Shown here one piece after another: positions 54,082 to 62,959 of a stretch of 64,000 bases of DNA. The DNA is from Chryseobacterium sp. ZHDP1 (GTDB taxonomy: Bacteria > Bacteroidota > Bacteroidia > Flavobacteriales > Weeksellaceae): NCBI RefSeq assembly GCF_018603435.1, contig NZ_CP075682.1, forward strand, positions 930,001 to 994,000. The letters run 5' to 3'. Below the pieces are notes generated by a model. It had not been told where the DNA came from, did not search any database, and was given only the letters and a program-made list of their open reading frames with translations. Position numbers and translations under genes: made by a program. The stretch's first letter is position 1. The number at the start of each line of letters is the position of its first letter.

Positions 54082-55224
54082 CTACACCCCTTCAACCTCT
54101 GCCAGCAATTCAAAAAACTTATTGATTTCATTTTTTATAATCCCTTTCATCTCGCCGCTGATAATGGCTTTCATTGCATCAGCCTGCCAATTCTGATATT
54201 TAGGAAATCTGGTGTACGCAAGCCTTGCATTTCCGCCTCCTACTTTTTCTTTAATCTTTGAAAGCGCTGATGTATCAACCTGATCATTTTTAGGAGCCAG
54301 ACCAATGATACAGTTTCTTAATCCCTGCGCTCCGAATTCTATGAATACTTTGTAATTTTTCCAATGAGGAACTGAAAACTGGAAACCCGCCCAGCTCGTG
54401 TTAACGTAGTCTCCCGGATCACTTAGCAGATCAAGTCCCATTTCTTCGCACAGTTCTTCAAGCTGTTTAAGGAAAACAGTATTGATCAGATTATTTTTTA
54501 CATTGCTGAGATTGTCAGAGATCATAAAAACGGCATCTAAATTTTCCGTTAATGACAGTTGGTCGATTAATTCTTTATCCATGGCTGAAGTTGTATTTTG
54601 ATTGGTTAACTCTTTAAGGTGATTGCTGTATTGTATCAGTGTTTCCCGGACAATAGGAGACCTTACCGCTATTTCAATGCACCGCTCCAGCCAGTCTAAG
54701 ATGACTTCACAATAAGAAACCTGCAGATAATCTGTTTTATCAGGTGCAATCTGTGGAGATTCATTCCCCCATAATGTTAAATATAGCAATTTAAACGCAG
54801 TACCGTATTGCTGGACTCCGAAAGCATGATACCTTTTCAGCTGCTCGAATTGATCGTTTGCATATATTTTATTTTCTATTAAAATAGCTTCGCCCGAAGA
54901 ATTCTTTATTAAAATATCAAGTCTTCCAAACCGTGTAGCATATTCCCGATGTACTTCGACATCCTGATATCCAAAAACATATTCCGGAGGCAATATACCC
55001 GATTTAATAAGCGTATTGATAAAAGCATCTAAAAATTTATGATGTAGCTGATGGCTTCCATTGGGATCTAACAGTTCTGCAAGGATAGATGAATGTGTAT
55101 TTTCATAATGATTAACCCCACAGATCCTAAACATATTAAATGAATCATCATTCTTAGCAAGCTCTGATTTTCTACTTTTAATTATCCAGTTAACTTCCTG
55201 AAGAAGCTTTGCGATTTCTTTCAT
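54082..55224 (-). CDS. PD-(D/E)XK nuclease-superfamily protein
   Basis: 380 residues. An N-terminal helical part with NHYENTHSSILAELLDPNGSH, then the nuclease core RFGRLDILIKNSSGEAILIENKI (catalytic D...E-x-K) of the PDDEXK_4 type. The C-terminal part (about 220-380) is mixed alpha/beta. It sits directly downstream of hsdS (40-base gap) in the R-M operon and is a candidate extra effector. Base composition is closer to hsdR than that of its A+T-rich neighbours. Specificity unknown. Confidence 0.85.
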   Translation of the reverse strand: MKEIAKLLQEVNWIIKSRKSELAKNDDSFNMFRICGVNHYENTHSSILAELLDPNGSHQLHHKFLDAFINTLIKSGILPPEYVFGYQDVEVHREYATRFGRLDILIKNSSGEAILIENKIYANDQFEQLKRYHAFGVQQYGTAFKLLYLTLWGNESPQIAPDKTDYLQVSYCEVILDWLERCIEIAVRSPIVRETLIQYSNHLKELTNQNTTSAMDKELIDQLSLTENLDAVFMISDNLSNVKNNLINTVFLKQLEELCEEMGLDLLSDPGDYVNTSWAGFQFSVPHWKNYKVFIEFGAQGLRNCIIGLAPKNDQVDTSALSKIKEKVGGGNARLAYTRFPKYQNWQADAMKAIISGEMKGIIKNEINKFFELLAEVEGV

Positions 55225-55264
55225 GGTAAGAGTTTTCAGGTTTAGTTTTTAATTTTAAAATGTT

Positions 55265-56572
55265 TTATGATGCTTCTACTGCCTCCCCAACCGCCAAGCG
55301 TGACAGCAACAAACTTTGTAGTTGTAGTAAATAGTAGTTTTGATTATTAATTATAAATTTTTGACGACTAAGTATTGAAAAATGTTTATCAAACTTATTT
55401 ACTATTGTGTTATTGTAAGCAATTTTAAGATCGGATAAAAGATCATTTAGAGCAAGGTTTTTGACACCATTGGAACTATTTTCGTATGTAAAGAATAGTC
55501 CATTATTATAATTCCTTTTTAATTCTAAATGATAGACATTTTCAAAAGATGTCTTCACTGAGATCACTCTACAAAAGTTTGAACAAATAAGATCTTTATT
55601 AATAAATTTTGTTAAAGATTTATCAATTAAAACTGTCCTACCAGTAGCCTGAGTAGGACTTCCACCTGATATTTCTACTACAATATTTCCTTCAGTAAGC
55701 TTCCTACTTTTTAAATTTTTCTCAAGTATATATCTTTGAGGTATTCCATTTTTATCGCTTCTATTCAAAGTTGGTATATCGGTTCCGCGAATACATAAGA
55801 CCTCCGAAGTGTAATTTCCTTCAGGAACTTCTTTACCCCAATCTCCACCAATTGTATCTTCAGTAATTTCTGTTAAGCTACTAACTTCCCACCCCTCCGG
55901 AATTTCCTTCCCAAGTTCTTCGTTCCAAACCATTTTTCCACCGGAAGATTTATAAGGTTTTTCTATGGCCACCCCGTCCTGCGCCCCCCCCTCCGACGGA
56001 GGGGAATAGGGAAACTCAAAATCCACAAACCAATGTTTATACAAAGCCTGCGCAGCAGCTTCCAGTTTCTCGCAAATCTGCTCGTTCACTTTTATTTTGT
56101 TGGCTATGCTTTGGTATTGCGCTACAATTTGTCGCTGTTCTTCGATGGATGGAACCGGAAGTTGCATTCCACAGAAATCTTCCCATTCAAGACTTCCTCT
56201 CACACCGCCAACAGCGTGAAAACAAGCTTCTCGATCAAATTCAGAACGGGAAAACCACAACATCAGATAATCAGGCAAAATCAAATTTTCATCAATGACT
56301 TCAAAAACAGGATATGCCTGTGAGATAATTGCAATATCCAATTCTTTCAACAAAGCAATGGGTATTTTTTTATCTCTACGAACTTGCATTGTACTGCAAG
56401 CAAACTGATTTTTTCTAATCAATTTATAATTTGCCATATCAGTTCCAATCGTGTTGGCAACCGAAGGAATAAACTTTTTATTAATGGTTAAACCAACAAG
56501 ATGGGTTATTGCCAAATCCTTATTTCGCTGATCTACTAACTGAATTAAATCTCCAATTCTTCTATAACTCAT
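55265..56572 (-). CDS. hsdS: Type I restriction-modification specificity subunit S
   Basis: Sets the DNA target of the system. 435 residues from ATG 56572, which overlaps the hsdM stop by 11 bases; a start at 56593 is possible. Two target-recognition domains: TRD1 (1-150, YRRIGDLIQLVDQRN) and TRD2 (about 225-400, EIPEGWEVSSLTEI...), each followed by a helical spacer (VPSIEEQRQIVAQYQSIANKI). The linker holds a copy of a 39-bp dispersed repeat (55969-56007) including a run of eight G on the coding strand. TRD2 is A+T-richer than TRD1, suggesting exchange. Confidence 0.92.
   Translation of the reverse strand: MSYRRIGDLIQLVDQRNKDLAITHLVGLTINKKFIPSVANTIGTDMANYKLIRKNQFACSTMQVRRDKKIPIALLKELDIAIISQAYPVFEVIDENLILPDYLMLWFSRSEFDREACFHAVGGVRGSLEWEDFCGMQLPVPSIEEQRQIVAQYQSIANKIKVNEQICEKLEAAAQALYKHWFVDFEFPYSPPSEGGAQDGVAIEKPYKSSGGKMVWNEELGKEIPEGWEVSSLTEITEDTIGGDWGKEVPEGNYTSEVLCIRGTDIPTLNRSDKNGIPQRYILEKNLKSRKLTEGNIVVEISGGSPTQATGRTVLIDKSLTKFINKDLICSNFCRVISVKTSFENVYHLELKRNYNNGLFFTYENSSNGVKNLALNDLLSDLKIAYNNTIVNKFDKHFSILSRQKFIINNQNYYLLQLQSLLLSRLAVGEAVEAS
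55969..56007. repeat. 39-bp dispersed repeat carried in frame within hsdS
   Basis: CCACCCCGTCCT and CTCCGACGGAGGGGAAT with C8 between them; same length and shared ends as 56791-56829 in hsdM. It encodes SPPSEGGAQDGVA in hsdS. Contains the palindrome CCCCTCCG-T-CGGAGGGG. Confidence 0.8.
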
Positions 56573-58169
56573 ATCCCAAAGTTTTAAAAACATTAGAAAC
56601 CTCCTCTTTCAATTGGTTTTCCTGCTCAAATAAATCTTTCAGATCTGCCTGCAGGCTTTGCATCTGCTCATCATAATCCAGACTTTCATCCCGGTTAACG
56701 AATTCAATGTATTTACTTGGAACTAAAGAATAATCTTTTTTGCGGATCTCTTCCAGAGTCGCACTGTAAGAATATTCAGGAATATTATAACCACCCCGTC
56801 CTTCGGACATCCCTCCAGTGGAAGGGAATTGCTGCCAGTTGTGATAATGGGCAGCAATCGCAGTAATCTCTTCCTCGCCAAACTGAATGAATTTCTTTTC
56901 AAACGGCTCGCCTTTCTGTCTCAGATCCATAAACAAAACTTCGCCTTTTCGGTCACGGTACTTTTTTACCCCATCGTTTGGTACGGACGAATCATTATTC
57001 GCCCTTACAATACTTCTTTCGTTTTTATTGCGGTTCAGAATCCATAGTGTCACGGAGATATTGGTAGAATAAAACATATCTTGTGGTAAAATCACCACGG
57101 CTTCCACCAAATCATTTTCAATAATCTGTTTCCGAATTTTATATTCTTCGCCGCCGCCACTCAACGCACCGTTTGCCAATATAAATCCGGCAACGCCGTT
57201 CTGAGAGAGTTTGGAGATCATATTCAGAATCCATGCATAGTTGGCATTGGATTTTGGGGGCACTTCGTACCCTGCCCATCGCGGGTCGGTGGTCAGTTCG
57301 TTTTCTGCACGCCAGTCCTTTAAATTAAAAGGCGGGTTGGCCATGATGTAGTCGGCTTTCAGATCTTTGTGCTGGTCGTCGCTAAAAGTATCTGCTGCTT
57401 TGCTTCCGAGATTAGAAGAAATCCCACGGATGGCGAGGTTCATCTTCGCCAGTTTATAGGTGGTATTGGTAAGCTCCTGACCATAGATAGAAACATCTTT
57501 CTTGTTGCCCTTGTGTTTTTCAATAAATTTCAGCGACTGTACAAACATCCCACCCGAACCGCAGGAAGGATCATAGATTTTTCCTTTGTAGGGTTCTATC
57601 ATTTCCGCGATGAGGTTGACGATCGATTTCGGGGTATAGAACTCTCCTTTTCCTTTTCCTTCGGCAATGGCAAATTTGCTCAGGAAATATTCGTACACAC
57701 GTCCCACAATATCGTGGGCTTCATCTTTCAGGGTATCAATATTGTTAATCGTATCCAGCAAAGCCGAAAATTTAGACTGATCCAGCCCGAGACGGGAGAA
57801 ATAATTATCGGGCAATGCCCCTTCCAGAGATTTGTTGGTACGCTCGATGATTTTCAGCGCAGAATCTACAATCAGGGTAATATTTTCCTGCTTCGCGTTT
57901 TCCATAATGAAAGTCCACCGCGATTCTTCCGGCAGATAAAATACATTTTCTGCCTGATAAAATTCGGGAATATCTAAGAATGCTTCTTTGTGCTCATTAA
58001 TGAGTTCCTGTCTTCTTCTCAGAAATTTGTCATTCGCAAACTTCAGGAAGATGAGACTCAGCACCACGTGCTTGTATTCGGAAGGCTCTACAGAACCTCT
58101 TAATTTATTGGCAGAATCCCAGAGGATTTCTTCGGTACTTTTTGTTTTTGCAGCTGTTTTCGTTGCCAT
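56562..58169 (-). CDS. hsdM: Type I restriction-modification DNA methyltransferase subunit M
   Basis: N6-adenine methyltransferase, 535 residues. N-terminal HsdM helical domain (KLRGSVEPSEYKHVVLSLIFLKF), GKGEFYTPKSIV, SAM motif I DPSCGSGGMF, catalytic motif IV ANPPFN. Near residue 450 it carries the same 39-bp repeat type as hsdS (FPSTGGMSEGRGG), in a surface-like region. First gene of the long minus-strand unit; a -7 box lies at 58197-58204. Confidence 0.95.
   Translation of the reverse strand: MATKTAAKTKSTEEILWDSANKLRGSVEPSEYKHVVLSLIFLKFANDKFLRRRQELINEHKEAFLDIPEFYQAENVFYLPEESRWTFIMENAKQENITLIVDSALKIIERTNKSLEGALPDNYFSRLGLDQSKFSALLDTINNIDTLKDEAHDIVGRVYEYFLSKFAIAEGKGKGEFYTPKSIVNLIAEMIEPYKGKIYDPSCGSGGMFVQSLKFIEKHKGNKKDVSIYGQELTNTTYKLAKMNLAIRGISSNLGSKAADTFSDDQHKDLKADYIMANPPFNLKDWRAENELTTDPRWAGYEVPPKSNANYAWILNMISKLSQNGVAGFILANGALSGGGEEYKIRKQIIENDLVEAVVILPQDMFYSTNISVTLWILNRNKNERSIVRANNDSSVPNDGVKKYRDRKGEVLFMDLRQKGEPFEKKFIQFGEEEITAIAAHYHNWQQFPSTGGMSEGRGGYNIPEYSYSATLEEIRKKDYSLVPSKYIEFVNRDESLDYDEQMQSLQADLKDLFEQENQLKEEVSNVFKTLGYEL
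56791..56829. repeat. 39-bp dispersed repeat carried in frame within hsdM
   Basis: CCACCCCGTCCTTCGGACAT then CCCTCCAGTGGAAGGGAAT. Same first 12 and last four bases and the same length as the copy in hsdS, but read in a different frame. Confidence 0.8.
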
Positions 58170-58196
58170 TGTTAAATCTTAGATATAATAGAACAG

Positions 58197-58204
58197 CAAA
58201 TATA
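58197..58204 (-). promoter_or_regulatory. Promoter -7 box of the hsdM operon
   Basis: TATATTTG on the minus strand fits TAnnTTTG 28 bases before the hsdM ATG. No clear -33 element. Confidence 0.5.
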
Positions 58205-58910
58205 TCGCAATTCTTCGATTCCTTCCCTCCTGCATATTTCTGAAGTTAAGAATTTTCAGCTTTTCACTTCCAGAAATATAATGCTGTTTTCATACGGCGG
58301 GCATCATCATATGATATCGGCATAACCTATGACGATTGATAATCAATCGAATGTATCGTAAAGATGATCATGGTTTATCGTTTTTTTAAATTATAATTCA
58401 AATATAAATAAAAAAATAATTTCACCATTACGGGATACCATAAAAAATATCGTTGGAATTTCTATTTATTCAGCGTGTTTAAATTGATCATTTACTTTTA
58501 CCCTTAAGGAGTTAAACCCCTTTAGCTTAAAAACCTAATAAAAAGCAATGGATTGATTCCTTAATCAGAATCAGCTTAACCAGCTTGCATTGATGCCGTT
58601 TAATCTGAAGATTTCTTAATGTTAAATATAAGGATAAACAGAGTTTATTGTATTTGAGATAATAGACTTATCTCTTTTACTCATAAAGGCTTCGACAGGC
58701 TCAGCCTGACAATGTTAAAATATTGCGGTGAGCATTCCAGATGTCACCCTGAGCCTGTCGAACGGGCACTATCAGAAAACCGCCTGCTAATTGTTGTTCT
58801 CCAATATCAGGTAAAGAGATAAATCAATCAGATCATTAAGAAAAACCTGTACATCTTTTATTGAGCAGTATGTAAGCAGGCTCTTAAAATGATATATTTT
58901 CCTGGATAAA
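58205..58910. other. Gene-free spacer with palindrome and REP-like inverted pair
   Basis: Contains the palindrome CGATTGAT-A-ATCAATCG (58333-58349) and an inverted pair of the widely dispersed type TTCGACAGGCTCAG (58691) and CTGAGCCTGTCGAA (58749-58762). No convincing gene. Confidence 0.65.
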
Positions 58911-58939
58911 AAAACCTCCGCCCTTTCAGGCAGAGGCTT
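58911..58939 (-). terminator. Terminator after the DUF6266 gene
   Basis: AACCTCCGCC and GGCAGAGGCTT pair with one mismatch around CTTTCA; A run on the left gives T run on the minus strand. Confidence 0.65.
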
Positions 58940-58943
58940 CTCA

Positions 58944-59585
58944 TTAAATCATCGTCATAGCCCCAAGATACGCGCTGTTACACGCAAGGGTTTCTTTCAC
59001 ATTCCTGAAAAACACCCAGACCTGAATTTCCTTTCCTGTGTAGGAAGCAGGCATTGTGACATCAGCAGTCAGTGCTCCTCTTTCGGCAACGGATTCGAAA
59101 ATTTCAAAAGTTCCCAGTTCTTCGCAATAACACACCGCATTGGCTTTGTCGGCGGTATCTGCATTTCCCTGTGCGGAATTGTCTTCCCAGCTCAGCGCAA
59201 TGATATTTCCGGTCTGCGGAGCAGCAGCGACGTTCTGGAAACCTGCCAGATCACCTTTCGTGATCAGAACCTTGTTGTATACCAGTTCGGGAACATCGCC
59301 ATTCATCTGTAACGCTTCGCTGATGGTATAGGAAACCGCCATATTCACCCTCGATTTTGAACCGCTCCCCGATCCGAAATACTTCGTCTGGATATTTTTG
59401 AGCGGCTGCAGAAAGCTGATCACCATGCTGAATTTGGTCTGCTGCAGAAGCTGTTTATCGGTGGGCTGTTTCGAGCTTGGTTTGGGAATGCTTCTGATAA
59501 TGTCCTGTCCGCGCCAGTTTGCGCCTACAATCGTTCCCACTTTTCCTGAAAATCCTCCAAGGATTCCTTTTGTTATTCGTGCCAT
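58944..59585 (-). CDS. DUF6266-family protein
   Basis: 213 residues from ATG 59585 (MARITKGILGGFSGKVGTIV); the ATG at 59594 adds only MHK. The conserved opening ILGGFSGKVGT-VGANWRG and the QTKFSMVISFLQPL helix mark DUF6266, a family found mainly in Bacteroidota. The C-terminal half looks like a beta-sandwich (VWVFFRNV). No signal peptide. Function unknown. A 10-bp-phased repeat lies 75 bases upstream. Confidence 0.82.
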   Translation of the reverse strand: MARITKGILGGFSGKVGTIVGANWRGQDIIRSIPKPSSKQPTDKQLLQQTKFSMVISFLQPLKNIQTKYFGSGSGSKSRVNMAVSYTISEALQMNGDVPELVYNKVLITKGDLAGFQNVAAAPQTGNIIALSWEDNSAQGNADTADKANAVCYCEELGTFEIFESVAERGALTADVTMPASYTGKEIQVWVFFRNVKETLACNSAYLGAMTMI

Positions 59586-59660
59586 TTTGTGCATTTTTAT
59601 TGGTTAACAGAACGAAGGTATTACAGAATTTTCCAATTTCAGGCACCTGTGAAAAAGATG

Positions 59661-59700
59661 ACCGGTTTTGACTGCTTTTGACCGGTTTTGACCGGTTTGA
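59661..59700. repeat. Four 10-bp direct repeats (ACCGGTTTTG)
   Basis: ACCGGTTTTG, ACTGCTTTTG, ACCGGTTTTG, ACCGGTTTGA in tandem, 76-115 bases upstream of the DUF6266 ATG. One-helical-turn phasing and the palindromic ACCGGT core suggest a protein-binding site. Confidence 0.85.
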
Positions 59701-59743
59701 AAACCCATTTCTTCGGATCATGTTCGGGTCTTCTTCGGATCGG

Positions 59744-59771
59744 CTTCGGAAAAATGGGATTTTTTCCGAAG
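59744..59771. other. Strong hairpin
   Basis: CTTCGGAAAAA and TTTTTCCGAAG, eleven perfect pairs with loop TGGGAT. Not followed by a T run on either strand, so not an ordinary terminator. Confidence 0.75.
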
Positions 59772-59835
59772 AAACACCGAACAACACCCGAAGGATTCCG
59801 GAAGAATTTTATGAAAATATTTCTGCTTCATTGTA

Positions 59836-60634
59836 CGCTTCGGCTCCGCTCAGCGTACTTCATGTCATTCCATTTTAAACAAATCATTGTCAACCATACC
59901 CTCCATCGTGCGCTGAGCGGAGCTGAAGCGCAGATCATCGTAAATAATCATTCCTAAAGTTGTTTAAACCCGCAAAGACGCAATATTTTTTAACATGCTC
60001 TATCTATTTAAGGCGCAAAGATTTTATCTCCGATAAAATGTAATACGGATATTTTTCGCTTCGGCTCCGCTCAGCGTACTTCAGTACAACTCCATTTTAA
60101 ACAAATCATTGTAAATAAAACCCGCCACCGTGGGCTGAGCGTAGCCGAAGTGCACATCAATGCGATTCCATTTTAAACAGATCATTGTAAATAAAACCCG
60201 CCACCGTGGGCTGAGCGGAGTCGAAGCGCACATCAACCTGAATAACCCTCCCCAAAATTGTTTACAATCGCAAGGACGCAAGACTTCTAACAAGCTATAT
60301 GTATTAAGGCGCAAAGATTTTATCTCCGATAAAATGTAATACGGATATTTTTCGCTTCGGCTCCGCTCAGCGTACTTCACTGCCATTCCATTTTAAACAA
60401 ATCATTGTCAACCATACCCACCGCCGTGTGCTGAGCGGAGCCGAAGCGCACATCACTGCTACACCATTTTAAACAAATCATTGTCAACCATACCCACCAC
60501 CGTGCGCTGAGCGGAGCCGAAGCGCACATCACTGCTACGCCATTTTAAACAAATCATTGTCAACCATACCCACCACCGTGCGCTGAGCGGAGCCGAAGCG
60601 CACATCACTGCTACGCCATTTTAAATAAATCATT
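59836..60634. repeat. REP-like hairpin cluster 1 with 76-bp tandem array
   Basis: Nine copies of a core GCTGAGCGGAG(C/T)CGAAGC, three in the opposite direction (59836, 60058, 60352), separated by CCATTTTAAACAAATCATTG. From about 60378 the unit runs three times head to tail with a 76-bp period. At 60502-60527 the repeat is itself inverted at its ends (GTGCGCT ... AGCGCAC). Includes GCGCAAAGATTTTATCTCCG stretches at about 60013 and 60308. Non-coding: the 76-bp period is not a multiple of three. Confidence 0.9.
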
Positions 60635-61310
60635 GTAGTAAAAGAAGATCCTTCGACTGCTTCGCGCTCAGGATGACAGCGCAGAAAATCATTGATTTTA
60701 GAGTATGCTATTGAATTGAAAGCGTTAGACAATTATTTATTGTAATAAAAAAAGAGATCATTTAGCTGCTTACTATATTTAGAAAGTAATTTAAGCAGTT
60801 ACATTGTATATCTGCGTAATCTCCAAAATCTGCGTGAAGCAATTGCGGATGAAAATGGAAACAACAGATTATTGTAATAAGAAAAGGAGATCCTTCGGCT
60901 GCTTCGCGCTCAGGATGACAGCGCAGAAAGTCATTGATTTTAAAGTATGATATTGAATCGAAAGCGTTTGACAATTATTTATTGTTATAAAAAAAAGATC
61001 CTTTGGCTGCTTAGTATACTTGGAAAGCAGCTTAAGAAGTTACATTGTATCTGCATAATCTCCACAATCTGCGTGAAGCAATTATTCACAACAATCAAGA
61101 CAACAGATCATTGTAATAAAAAAAAGATCCTTCGACTGCTTCGCGCTCAGGATGACAGCGCAGAAAGTAACTTAAGAAGTTACATTGTACATCTGCGCAA
61201 TCTCCACAATCTGCGTGAAGCAGTTGCGCACGACAATCAAAACAACAGATTAATGTTATAAGAAAAGGAGATCCTTCGGCTGCTTCGCGCTCAGGATGAC
61301 AGAGGAATGA
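60635..61310. repeat. Second repeat family (GATCCTTCG...CAGGATGACA)
   Basis: GATCCTTCG(A/G)CTGCTTCGCG followed by CTCAGGATGACA starts at 60647, 60889, 61126 and 61270, with a degenerate copy near 61006. Between them TTACATTGTA, ATCTGCG-AATCTCC and CTGCGTGAAGCA recur at about 240-bp spacing. Non-coding. Confidence 0.85.
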
Positions 61311-61382
61311 CCAGCCCAATACCCGGCTCATTCAGCAGAATCCGGGATCTGATCCCGTCCACGAAAAGCATAAAAAATACCC

Positions 61383-61649
61383 TCATTTTTTGAGGGCAGT
61401 ATTAAAAAACCATTTGGGATAATATATCTTCTTTCCGATCTTTACATGCGGAATATTCTGTGATTTCCGGATTCTGAACAAGGTACTGTCGCTGATCTTC
61501 AGCAGCCTTTTTACATCGGCACTGTCATAATACTGCAAATCGCCGATCTGCTTTTTTTCAAGAGTTTCCAGAATTCCGGAAAAGATATCCAGAATGGTAT
61601 GCATCGTCTCCTCATCATACAACGGGGTATTGCTAAATTTCTTTTTCAT
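61383..61649 (-). CDS. Small helix-turn-helix protein (excisionase/MerR-like)
   Basis: 88 residues. The C-terminal half DSADVKRLLKISDSTLFRIR ... IPHVKIGKKIYYPK is the winged-helix HTH_17/excisionase fold common in Bacteroidota mobile elements; the N-terminal 40 residues are a helical extension. It lies alone within the repeat field, with no integrase nearby. Probable DNA-binding protein; role unknown. Confidence 0.8.
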   Translation of the reverse strand: MKKKFSNTPLYDEETMHTILDIFSGILETLEKKQIGDLQYYDSADVKRLLKISDSTLFRIRKSQNIPHVKIGKKIYYPKWFFNTALKK

Positions 61650-62520
61650 ATTGTGCTCTTTAAGAAATGATGGTATTAATTTTTATTTCAAACGTGGAGG
61701 AAATATAAAATATTGCGTCATCCCGCCTCCTAAAGGCAGAAGCGGGGGAAACTCTACAATGCAGAAATTCATTCCTTTAATAAAAACTCTGAAAATTATT
61801 TGTTAAAATTTTAGTTATCCGGAATCAGAGGGATAAAATTTCCTGTAAAAATGAATGCTGTTCACCGGAAAAAATTTTGATGTTTTTCATGATTTTCAAA
61901 ATAAATAAAGATACGCTTCGGCTCCGCTCAGCGTACATCATGTCATTCCATTTTAAACAGATCATTGTACCCACACCCGCCACCGTACGCTGAGCGGAGT
62001 CAAAGCGCACATCATTGTCACCCCATTTTAAACAAATCATTGTAACGCATACCGTCACCGTAGGCTGAGCGGAGCCGAAGCGCACATCATTGTCGCCCCA
62101 TTTTAAACAAATCATTGTAACGCAAACCTGCCACCGTACGCTGAGCGGAGCCGAAGCGCACATCATCCTGAATAACCCTCCCCAAAATTGTTTACAATCG
62201 CAAAGGCGCAAGATTTCTAACATGCTCTATCTATTAAGGCGCAAAGATTTTATCTCCGATAAAATTTTAAGGCGGATGCTTTTTCGCTTCGGTTCTGCAA
62301 AGCGTACATCATTGTCAATCCATTTTAAACAGATCATTGTAAATACACCTGCCACTGTAGGCTGAGCGGAGTCGAAGCCTACGGTGCTGCAATTCCATTA
62401 AACAAATAATTGTCAATCACACCTGCCACCGTACGCTGAGCGGAGCCGAAGCACACATCATCCTGAATAACCCTCCCCAAAATTGTTTACAATCGCAAAG
62501 GCGCAAGATTTCTAACATAA

Positions 62521-62732
62521 AAGTTGTTTAAAGTAAAATGGTAGAAAACTCTATAGAGTTTTATCTGTGTAGACACCATATTCGCAAGGCGTTCTGCGTT
62601 CCGTAGGAACGCTATCTTTAGAAAATGTATCGTATTTAAGATATCAATCCTATGGATTGATTGACGGATTTATTCTTATTTCTACACAGATTCTGCTCCT
62701 AAAGGAGCAAACTCTTTTACTTTAAACAACTT
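62521..62732 (+). repeat. Multi-hairpin element with inverted termini (family C, copy 2)
   Basis: 212 bp. Ends AAGTTGTTTAAAGTAAAA / TTTTACTTTAAACAACTT pair perfectly. Hairpins AAAACTCTATAGAGTTTT, GCGTTCC-GTA-GGAACGC, TCAATCC-TAT-GGATTGA, TGCTCC-TAAA-GGAGCA; inner strands ATCTGTGTAGA / TCTACACAGAT also pair. It interrupts the unit that is uninterrupted at 62214-62235. Confidence 0.93.
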
Positions 62733-62959
62733 TATGCTCTATCTATTAAAGCGCAAAGATTTTATCTCCGATAAAATTTTAAGGCGGGTATTTTCCGCTT
62801 CGGTTCTGCAAAGCGTACATCATTACTACTTCATTTTAAACAGATCATTGTAACACAAACCCGCCACCGTGGGCTGAGCGGAGTCGAAGCGCACATCATC
62901 CTGAAATAAACATTCCCAAAATTGTTTACAATCGCAAAGGCGCAGGATTTCTAACATCA

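Noticed and set aside
60378..60630. A possible CRISPR array (regular 76-bp period)
   Set aside because: The entire 76-bp unit is conserved; there are no variable spacers between short repeats and no cas genes nearby.
59836..62400. Several open frames of 60-130 codons in the repeat field (for example near 60081, 60535, 61095, 61825)
   Set aside because: They are made of the repeats themselves, change frame between copies, and have no start signals or family resemblance.
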